A stretch of DNA of 64,000 bases from Trissonchulus latispiculum (taxonomy: Eukaryota > Nematoda > Enoplea > Enoplida > Ironidae): the NCBI GenBank assembly GCA_030248195.1, contig JASAND010030227.1, positions 1 through 64,000 of the forward strand, given 5' to 3'. How positions within the stretch are numbered: the first letter of the stretch is position 1; each line of letters opens with the position of its first letter. Below are positions 54,491 to 64,000 of this stretch, piece by piece. A program made the translations under genes and the position numbers. The notes under the pieces are model-generated. The model was given only the letters and a program-made list of their open reading frames with translations, made no database searches and was not told the origin of the DNA.

Positions 54491-55773
54491 GTAAGCATTT
54501 CCAATTGCAAACATTTCCAACTGTGTAATCATTTTTGTTCTGCCTGGAGGCAAAACTACTTACACGGAAAATTGATAGGAATAACGCTGTCCATGGCTTC
54601 TCAATGCAAACAGTGCTCATCTTCAACATTGGTCTCGTATGTTGTTGAGTTGATTTTTTAACCGAAGAGGGCCTACAGAGTAATAGAAAACTGTAGCGCA
54701 TTGGGATATTATAATTTTATTTTAATTGTTATTTGTTTTGTAAAGATAGCGTGTTTGTTTGCGGAGTTGTTTTCGTTTTCTTGGCCTTTTCTCACAATTC
54801 CCTCCCTTTTGACAAATTCTGTTCAGAGATATTTTCATTTCTCCTTCATGTCCCCCTTTCATGGTTCAAATAGAGAACAGTTTTTAAGACTGCGTTTATG
54901 CAAATGAGATCTACAGATATTGAGAACAGTTCACTGGTAGACTGCAATTCGGCTGCTTGCATTACATAAATTGTCGCAAAGGTAGTTCATACCTAGCCTT
55001 AAAAACGAACTTGTTAATTTTTTGGTGATTGCGCAAATAGACCAGCTATTGATACTGACTGACTACTCTTGATTTCTGGATACTGTGTAAATTTTGAATT
55101 CTGGATTCGGGGTAAAGCGTATAAAAAATCATGTATCTGGAAGAAACTGATCAAGGAATGTTTTAAATCCGAAATGCGTTGAATTACTTGTGGAGAAAAT
55201 TGGCAAAACGCAAATGTCCATGTCATTTGTGATCACTCGGTTACTACAAATAACAGTTCAGGCAGGAAGTAGTGATTTTGAATACTCATTATAGTTATGT
55301 TGCCAGGTTTTGGACGTAACTCAGAACTTAAAAACTCGTCACTGACAACCACTATGTGGTTGACGAGGACCAGACTGGACGGCGTGCCAGAGGCTGATAT
55401 TAGCCACCACTTAAATAATAAATACTTCTTGAGGCACAGTACCAATCAAAGTCGTTTATTTTTTGACCTAAGTATAAATTTACTTTAGAAAATTAGAAAG
55501 ACCAAATTAATATTGGAAAGTTGTTTTATCTTGCAAGCTAGGATGTATAAAAAGAGATAACATATAAACACTGCTTGACTTAGTATGGGCCGAAGCATCA
55601 GTTCCATTGCAGGTTGTTGTGTTAGTCATCACTTTTTTATCTTATAATAACAGATTACCTTCTTAAGGCTCAGATGCAGAACTACACCCCTTTTAGGGGT
55701 CCTCTTGCTTATTTTACGTTTGCTCCTTTTATGTGACTATTCAAGTATTTTTCAGCTTTTCTGATTGTTTCAG
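54491..55773. other. Probable intron, nothing recognised
   Basis: No domain-bearing frame; short frames on both strands. It ends in a good acceptor, TGATTGTTTCAG, at 55773. Confidence 0.4.
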
Positions 55774-56320
55774 GTGTGCTCCACATGTGGAAAGACATTT
55801 ACGGCTCGGAGAAACATGTTGGCTCATCAGCGTGAAAAGCATGATGGGGAGAAGAAGGTGACGTGTGAAATTTGTGTACGGACTTTCGCCAGAAAGAATG
55901 ATATGGTGAAACATGTGGAGGTCCATTCCAGAATATGTCCCGAACCCATTCAACAGGTTCCCGGAAAACCCCGCCAGAGGAAGCCTCGAGGAAGAATATT
56001 GCCCATAAAAACTGCTCAAAAAATCCCTTTAAGAATTCCTGCTACGTCCTGACGAATTAACTATTGATGTCCCACTCTTTCTCCAATCCAAGCTCCCAGA
56101 TATGATGGAGATTGTTGATGACTATTTGATTAAGAACACTGGTGGCAAGCTGGCCATCGCACAGATAAATAGGGCCGAAATCAGGATTTTACCAAAGAGA
56201 TACGAAAAATCCCCCCACGAAACACCGCCTTGTCGTTACACGCAATCAATTAACTTGTATAATAAGACTTACCCTCCCAAAGAAATCCTGACAAGCCAGA
56301 CCATAGCTAAGCAACAATGA
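55774..56320 (+). pseudogene. C2H2 zinc-finger gene resembling the front of a Polinton-type polymerase
   Basis: After the acceptor TTGTTTCAG at 55773, two fingers follow: CSTCGKTFTARRNMLAHQ (ending EKH) and CEICVRTFARKNDMVKHVEVH, then a basic Pro-rich linker (GKPRQRKPRGRI). The frame stops at 56052. The neighbouring frame continues with LLRPDELTIDVPLFLQSKLP and MMEIVDDYLIKNTGGKLAIA up to 56320. Fingers followed by a segment of the form D-V-x-x-FL...P...IV-DYL-K..G-K-L is the layout I associate with the region before the exonuclease domain in Polinton/adintovirus polymerases. No exonuclease or palm motif follows. It lies next to the virus-like cluster, in the opposite direction. A host zinc-finger gene is possible. 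Confidence 0.45.
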
Positions 56321-57781
56321 ACATTTAGCCAATAAATTTTACTTAATTTTAAGATTAAATAATAGGTGGTTGCTTGAATAAGTTTTAAGCGTGTGGCTCA
56401 TTTACCTGTAAATCATGTGAATGTATGAACGAAATAAGACCGGCTGACTCAAAAGTGGGACTACTCACCTCTAGTTAACAGTCCCGACAAATATTCAAGT
56501 TTTATACTTAATTGAAACGTGTCTCATTGAATTTTATTTGTGTCTCATTTCGCTCATAAAACCAGCTATCTGGCTCAATTAGTTTCAAGCTTGAATCAAT
56601 AAATGGGACTGCTAAGGCCAGGGAGGTCTGATTTTATTGTTTTCTGTTGACTCTAAAAATACAGATACAAACTATCCAATGCGTAACAGATACAACAGAC
56701 TTCATTAAGGGAAACAGACATTGGAAAGATTGATAAGCCTGATATGGGAGTTCAGCTGCTTGTCCAGTTGTGTAGTGGTAGCATGCCTGACTCCGGAGCA
56801 GATGGGCCGTGGTAGGAAACCTGACCGAGCCAACTGTTTACTTTTAGTCATGAGTGAAAGCTGAACCCCACTCATTCCGTCTCTCAGCTGCGTCTTTCTC
56901 CTGGTTTTGTGGGCGCAAGGGTGCCTTACGCCTTCCGTCTTGGGCTTATCCGTTCTGCTCCGGAGCCAGACATGCTGCCACTACACCTCATCCGTCATCA
57001 GCTGAACTCCAATGTCAGATTTATCAATTTTTGTTATGCCTGCTTTCCCTGCAGGAAAATTGAGAATTTCAACGTCATACATGCATTTTATGCTTTGAAA
57101 GTTTCCGGTCCAGTGGACTAAAAAATGAAGTGTGGATGAAAACGAATCTTTTCATTCTAACAGCTTCTGACAGATGGCTGTATCCTCTAATAAATTTGTG
57201 TTTCCTCGAAAATGGCTACTTTCAGACCCTGAAATATCTTTTGTCTTATCCTGACTTAATAATTACTATTGGCCGTTGGTTGTAAAATTGCATAAGTCCC
57301 AACTAAAATCTAATCTCTCACCTTGATTGCTGGCAGAGTCTAGTGCCAAAAACTAAACAATTCTTATTTCTGGACCTAAGATTTTCGGCATGAGTGGAGT
57401 TAAACGAGGTAAAATAGTAAATCTTACTCCACTCTACTCTGCTCTAGCCTATCCTTAAAACGCCTTTAAAGAGCACCAAAAGGTGCCAGAAAATTTTTGC
57501 CATTTTTAGAATTGCAGTCTGCAGACTCAGTACAGCGTTATACCGACACATTAAGTTTTGTGAAAACAAACGAAAAACCCATGAAAGTTCAGTCGGTAGC
57601 ATGGCAGGTTACTGGGCCAGGGGTCAGCCTGGAGAATAATTTAATGGTTAAAATTTAAGCCTGCTTAAAATCCAATCAATGTCTTGAATTTCTGTCAAAG
57701 GATACTTATTATATTTGTTATTATAATAAAAGAAACATTAGCTGGTTTTCACAATCATTGGTAAAGCAAAATATAGTGTCA
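56321..57781. other. Intergenic stretch with a weak tRNA-like sequence
   Basis: No supported gene. Around 56760-56832 an A-box-like GTAGTGGTAGC and a CCG anticodon-like loop are visible, but the B box is degraded (see rejected items). Confidence 0.4.
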
Positions 57782-59534
57782 TTATTTTCGACAAACGCCA
57801 ACTTTCATCTTCTGCTGTACAGCTAATGCAAAACTGGTAAAGGCAGGATTTCGCTTCTCATATTGTCGAGTCCAAACCTGTTGCAAATGATTGAATCGCG
57901 AGTCCATTTCTAGCACTGGATTTTTTTGACTAATGCCTGAAATATTTGCAGAGGTAGCGTTACTGTACATAGTCCGCAGTAAAATTTTTAAACTAAAATG
58001 GTACAACAGTAAAACTAAAAATCAGAATCCAGAATTGAAAGACTGCTGGTGCAGCTACTGTTAAATTACTAAATCAAATACAACATTGTCTGAACTATAC
58101 TGTATCTATATTAAAAAGAGCGGCGGTACCTGTAAGCGTGTCAACATTAGCCGCTAAAGGATGCACTGTCTGGCATTTCGGTAACATGGCCAAAATTATT
58201 TTAGAAAACGTCGCATGTAACCGAGAATTGTTTCTGAACAAGAGAACGGGGTGTACCAACGTCAAAATGCTTAAACATATTTTCTTTATCCAAAGAGATT
58301 CCACCAAACGTTCGGTCATCTAAAATACTAAATTTAGGCGGAAGCGAGAACGTCAAGCAGCTCAAATAATGTCGAACACGTGTTCCTACTGTAAAATTCT
58401 TGTGTTTTGCGAAAAGCTGGTCATCACGCTTTTGGTAAATCGCAAGTTTGATAAGAAGAATAACGTTTGCTATAAATGATCAGAAAGCGCTGGCATAGTA
58501 GGGCTCAACCGCGTGTAATTATGTTTTCGTTTGTGATATGCAATACAGTTCCACAGAATATTTGTGTAGAATGTAGAAGCTGTATAGCTAAACAACGAAC
58601 AATCTTATAAACAGACAACGGCTTGAGTAAGAAAACTTGACATTTATGTTTATCTAAACTTGTACTCACCGGAATTGTTGACTGGACTCCAGATATAATC
58701 CTCGTTGACCGGAATATCAGGACAAAAATACATATGATGGATTGTGTTATCAGTGAACGGATTAGGCAGACGCTGATATCTCGATAACGATCAAGCAAAA
58801 CTCTGTTTCTCAAATTTAGAAGGGCTTGATTGGCAAGATAATGTTGAAGCTTTTTCTTTGTCACGAGCCATGCTGCCAGAGTACAGCAGAGTGCTATTGT
58901 CTCTAACACTATATAAATAAGTCTAGGAAGTGCTTGAACCAAACGGCGTACTACCGGTGAGAGTAATAGCTGATTGCACTTGGCAGATTCACCAGATACT
59001 TCTCTGTGCAATAAATCTGCAGCTATTCTTGCCGAAATTATAACTGTCGGCAGTAGGGAAACAATTACCGTCAATGTACCCCATCCCGTTAAAAGTTTCT
59101 CATGGAATGAAACGGAATGATTGGGTAGAGATATGCTACATCGGAGTAGGTGGAAACTTAAGAACAGAAAGGACAAAGACAAAGACGTGAATTGGGATAG
59201 TGAACATGAATCGTTGCAATGCGTTACATAAATTGAGATCAATTGGTGGTGGTACCAAACCGTAGACAGCCATATGAAAGATAATATAAAGCGATGTCAT
59301 CAACGAGTACAAGTCCAGAATTGCCATAAACAACGAAATCTGTGCCAGAAAATATCGAACAGTAGCATCCATTGTCTTATTCAGTGCCAATGCAATCAAA
59401 ATGGACATGTTCACCACTAAACCTATAAAGGAAACTGCTGGGAGAACAAAATTGCCCATCCAATAGGCCACCGATACTTTGGACAATGCGGTCAAATCGA
59501 GTGTTTCTTGTAGCCAAATAGTCACGTTATTCAT
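57782..59534 (-). pseudogene. Class A GPCR with introns and one frameshift
   Basis: Model on the minus strand. Exon from 59534: N-terminus with a sequon (NNVT), TM1 with SFIGLVVNMSILIAL, TM2, and TM3 preceded by LCNALQRF. The frame breaks at about 59140-59190 inside a T-rich stretch, and the next frame continues with FHLLRCSISLPN (the place of DRY), TM4 and TM5, then TM6 (LITQSIICIFVLIF), ending at the donor |GTGAGT (GT at 58669). Exon 58319-58130 follows TTTTAG| and gives TM7-like SILTLVHPVLLFRNNSRL, with donor |GTACCG. Exon 57936-57782 follows ATTTCAG| and closes the frame (NPVLEMDSRFNHL, ending VCRK). Exon phases agree at both junctions (0 and 1). Apart from one frameshift the gene is intact, so a recent pseudogene, a polymorphism or a base-calling error are all possible. 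Ligand unknown. Confidence 0.65.
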
Positions 59535-60439
<905 letters not shown>

Positions 60440-60725
60440 TCGGTATTCAGAGCGAAGTCAGATTTTGGCATTTGACGGAAAAAACTTTTTCAAATGAAAT
60501 TATTAAACACCGCGTAGCAAAAGAAAGAGAATCGCTTAAACCCTAGAATGGTCCACAGCTTTGTCATCAAGCCAGCAAGGAACAATATTAAATTGAAAAT
60601 ACATAAAAGCCACTGGATACAAATAAGAATTATTTCTATAAAAAGTTTGTCCATGTTTAGCATTATATATCCTGTCATGCAGCTTCCAGGATTCATGTAT
60701 TAAGCAAGTCAGTTTCGATTTCAAA

Positions 60726-61500
60726 TTACGGAGCTAGCTTATTCGTTTCAGCTGTTGAACCAGATTTCTTGCGAATACCTATGGAGCAAAAATACAGAAT
60801 TCGCATGAAGGATAAGGCCGATGCGCCCAAAAATAATGACAGAGTTCCCCCGATACTGGAAACAAATGTCTCCAAAGTATAGGAATAGTATTCAGTGAGA
60901 ACTGCAACCCTTGACGGCTCCGCAACTATGAATACAGCAGAAAATCGCTTTCCACGTACTACATCATTTTCCCGTTTAACTACAGTTCCAAAGTAGGTCC
61001 AGGTCCTATAGTTATACTGGCACCTCTCGGAGCACTCCCGATACTCCTTTTAAAGGTTGAGAAACAGTGACTGATAGTTCCCCCAGCAAATTTCTTCCAA
61101 CAGACACGTACTGGTATCAATTCCAACGCAAGGCGTGCAGTTGTATCTCCTTAGAAAGGCTTCGTTTTCATACCTTGCCTTGCACTCCTAACGTGTGCCT
61201 TCGGTCGTGGAAGGACTATTTCGTCGATTCAGTAGAACGCTGAGTGTCGGCTGGATAAAAACGTAGTAAATTTGGCCAAATTTATACTGAACGGCACTTC
61301 CGATGTACACCTCAGTTTCGCCTAATGTAGGCATCAACAAATTGCTGCGGAATAACATTGCTCGACACAAAAATCTTCACCTGCAATCTGTCTTCGGTCA
61401 AAGTTTTCGGATAGGCCAGTGTCGACGGAATTCCGCCGCTAGCCCCCGAACTGTATTGACCAAAAAACTTCCGTCAAATGATATTGAGTGGACAAAGCAA
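60726..61500 (-). pseudogene. DEG/ENaC sodium channel, C-terminal half, pseudogene
   Basis: Minus-strand translation gives, in order, ISFDGSF (about 61475), an extracellular piece with QKFG-like IYYVFIQPTLSVLLNRRNSP, the Cys-rich part (CKARYENEAFLRRYNCTPC, TCLLEEICW, YRECSERCQYNY), AVFIVAEPSRVAVLTEYYSY, and the hallmark pre-TM2 and TM2 region TLETFVSSIGGTLSLFLGAS, then ALSFMRILYF and a short cytoplasmic tail ending at TAA (60726). This is the conserved C-terminal layout of amiloride-sensitive channels. In-frame TAG (about 61190) and TAA (about 61050) and at least two frame changes further upstream show it is dead. The first membrane segment is not found. These channels are sodium-selective and trimeric in the plasma membrane. 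Confidence 0.8.
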
Positions 61501-64000
61501 ACCAGATTGCGCTGATTTGGGTGGTTAGGCAAGGCCAATATAAATATTAATCTTAATTATGGAACTTCTCGCTGTCAGCACATGTTATCCGTGTTAGTTT
61601 AGACGACCATTGTCTATTTCCATTAGAGAGGGCAGCCTTTATTATTTTCCCAATTGATGCCTGCGTACTAAATTATCTAAATTACTAAATCTAGTTACGA
61701 AGAATGGCTTCTACACGTATCAATTGATTTAGTATTCCACCTAGCGAGTTGACGGTTTGAAGTGATGGGTGAGTTGGAATCAATTGGCAGAGGAAGAATA
61801 ACATAACCCCAGCATCAGGATGGTTGATCTTCCAAATACAACATAAACAGGTTAAGGCGGAAGTACAAGCTTCCCCCCAAACCGGACAAGGTACAAACCC
61901 TGCCGCCGTGGAACAAAAAGAGACCATGTCAAGATAAAAACATTTTCTGTTCCGTTTAGTTCGTTCATTGTTTTATGGACGCTTTAGGGGTTCTAGAATT
62001 CTTATTTTTTCTAAGAGATTTGATTCATCATTCTTTTAGTTTTAAATTCTCGTTGGCGTTTTGGGGTTCCTGAAGCTTTCTAACTTTCGAAGCGATGTGA
62101 TCGCAACTATCGAGTTTTAAGTTGTCTGCTGTAGATTCTACGGATTTGGATTTCTGGGAAATCCGGAAATTGTGTGCGTTCACATGGTATTATTGCAGAA
62201 ATTGTTAACCTCGTCGTCATCAGCTTTCGATTGATATCCAATTGGCGTATTTGATGTCGTATACGTACACGTTTTAGTCTAAATTTCTGAGAAAAGTAAA
62301 AGGAAGACGCCAGTATACACTGTAAAATCTTTTCCGAGCTGTTATGTGTTCCTTCATGATTCACTGTTGTCATTCAAGAAATAGATAACAGTTGCGTTAA
62401 TCGAAGATAGCGGTGCCAGGAAAACGGGGTCAACCCCGCCGAGAAGAAGGGGAGGTAGAAAGGGAGCGTTAGAAGTTAACGAAAACTGGTTAGAAATTAG
62501 GCAGGGGTTAGGTAGGGTAAATTTAGGAAAATTTTGTAAAAAGGAAGCGAAGAAAATCTTGCAAAGTGCAAAGGAACTCAGTCGGAGGGGCCCGTAAAAT
62601 TTCAGACACCGACCACGCGCGAGAAAATTTAACTCCCAACTGACTGGAAAACCAGTCTGAGTCAACATACTACCAAATCAATCTGGAAAAAAGTGTTTGT
62701 CAGCGTCTGTTGACGTGCATGATCTGTTTTTCCAGACGTAACGTATAAATTACAACAATTACATCAAATGGGGTTATTAAAGAGTTTCTGGGAAAAAAGT
62801 GAAAGTGAAATATAAGTATTGGAAAGAAGGCGATAGCGCGGTCGCTATTACCCATATTACATCTCTCCAGGGCTTGCACGAGACCTTGGGAGTACCAAAA
62901 GTGAAAAGGAAAGGAAAATGAAGAGTTTAAGTGAAGAGAATCCAGAGTTGTCAAATATCTGTACAGTCAGTGACAAAACAAATACATGTAAGTAGAAATT
63001 TAAGTAGAAATATAAGCTCTATTAAGCGGAATGAACAGGGAAATGCATATTCTAATTTAGTAAGGCATACTACCTTTTGAGAGATTTACAACAAGGAAAG
63101 GAAAAAGGAAAAGGGACCGGCACCATCTTCGCGTGGCTATGGGACCGGACTCAGCTGCTGTCTCGGGGTGACCTCTTGCCGAGTAGCAGATGTGGGGGGG
63201 GCTGTTGGGAAGTCAATACTCCAATACGGATTAGTAGCCGCTCCCGCCGTGACGCGCTGCACGGGTACTCAAGGATGAGTGGGCACGTGGGCGGCAGGGG
63301 GATAATCTGGTACCGGTACGGAGTGGGTTGGTGTCAATTCTGTGAAGTGTCCTTCAGTTTGTACTATACGGGATCCCGGTATACAAATGTCAAACACTTC
63401 CGTCAAAGCTTACAGCTCATGGGGTCGCTGGGACCAGGGAATTCGATTGGCGAATTTCGGAGCAGATCCGGAGGGCTGAGGGACAGAGGGGTAAGCTGGG
63501 ATTAGTGCATGTTATGGTTGTGTCCCGCTGGAACCAGACGTTGCTGATCCGGGGCAGGCGCCTGGGGTGTACCCGACACCGATGGCAGTTGAGACATACG
63601 TTTGGAACCAGGTTAGGTTCCGGAAACAATGGTGGTTGTAGGTAGGTGCCTGGATTCACTAAAAAGGCCGTCGGTAAGAGGAATAGTCACACCATGCAAT
63701 TTCTCCAAAATAAAGGAAAACAGTGCATGCATGGATGTGTTTCCGGTACAGTGTATCTACCTATGAGAGGAATTGGTAACCGGGGTGTGCTGGAGTGAAG
63801 ATTGCGCGAAACATATTTTATAATAACAATATTGGGGGGGGGGGTGAAGAACGTTTGAGGCGAACTACAGAATAAAGTGGTATGGGGATTACCGAAACGA
63901 ATACAGTTGCATGATCGACCGGAACCTACAGTCCTGGGTGACGAGGTACTACTTACCTGCAGTCTTGTTTGTGCCTGTGCAAGACACAAAATAAACACAC
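61501..64000. other. Right end of the window, nothing recognised
   Basis: No supported gene on either strand. The 142-codon plus frame (63077-63505) and the minus frames at 62354, 63417 and 63687 show no recognisable domains. The sequence becomes more G+C-rich after about 63100. A run of 10 G lies near 63834-63843. Confidence 0.4.

Noticed and set aside
56760..56832. tRNA-Arg(CCG)-like sequence
   Set aside because: The A box and an anticodon-like loop are visible, but the B box and acceptor pairing are too degraded to call even a pseudogene with confidence.
63077..63505. 142-codon plus-strand ORF near the right end
   Set aside because: Basic, Gly/Arg/Ser-rich text without a recognisable domain, and the opposite strand is similarly open.

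Overview
The window reads as nuclear DNA of an invertebrate animal. Host-type genes have introns with GT/AG borders (a trefoil/GH31 glycosidase exon, a spliced class A GPCR) and belong to animal families (rhodopsin-like GPCRs, a DEG/ENaC channel, innexin-like proteins). The rest is A+T-rich, full of microsatellites, satellite arrays, foldback repeats and decayed transposons. I cannot name the species. Innexin, DEG/ENaC and FMRFamide-receptor-like GPCRs suggest a protostome or a similar invertebrate, but this is inference.

Left part (1-20 kb). A tRNA-Cys-like sequence and the first coding exon of a trefoil/GH31 alpha-glucosidase lie on the minus strand at 1.2-2.2 kb. A decayed protein-primed family B DNA polymerase of the Polinton/Maverick/adintovirus kind follows (3.7-5.3 kb, minus). 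A complete Penelope-like retroelement with its GIY-YIG domain placed in front of the reverse transcriptase (Naiad/Chlamys-type order) and about 0.8 kb pseudo-LTRs occupies 6.4-11.3 kb. A broken innexin-like gene (11.7-12.5 kb), a broken RING-finger fragment (13.1 kb), an intact single-exon GPCR (15.2-16.2 kb) and a degenerate non-LTR retrotransposon with RNase H (18.3-19.9 kb) complete it.

Middle part (20-37.5 kb) is almost gene-free: a nested-palindrome foldback element, a 12-copy satellite with a unit near 280 bp and an 831-bp higher-order period, TA tracts, tandem duplications, two copies of a foldback element, a minisatellite of about 145 bp units, a mariner-type MITE, and G/C-homopolymer sequence of doubtful quality.

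An LTR retrotransposon structure fills 37.56-49.33 kb: TG...CA LTRs, a tRNA-iMet primer site, a leader with nine regularly built hairpins, a damaged gag, no detectable pol, 6.7 kb without recognised element genes, a polypurine tract and the 3' LTR. It has no matching target duplication.

The 3' LTR abuts a compact, mostly minus-strand virus-like cluster (49.3-53.3 kb): a truncated A32-type packaging ATPase, a small membrane protein, a zinc-finger/NADAR fusion, an unknown decayed gene and a second innexin-like gene. A plus-strand zinc-finger gene whose C-terminal part resembles the front of a Polinton polymerase follows (53.5-56.3 kb). An 864-bp inverted-repeat transposon sits between the ATPase and the membrane protein gene. 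The polymerase plus innexin at 3.7-12.5 kb and the cluster at 49.3-56.3 kb look like two relics of one kind of Polinton/adintovirus-like element that carried innexin genes. This set and the hairpin leader are the two most unusual things seen.

The right end holds a spliced GPCR with one frameshift (57.8-59.5 kb), a (CA)n tract, a DEG/ENaC channel pseudogene (60.7-61.5 kb) and about 2.5 kb in which I recognise nothing.
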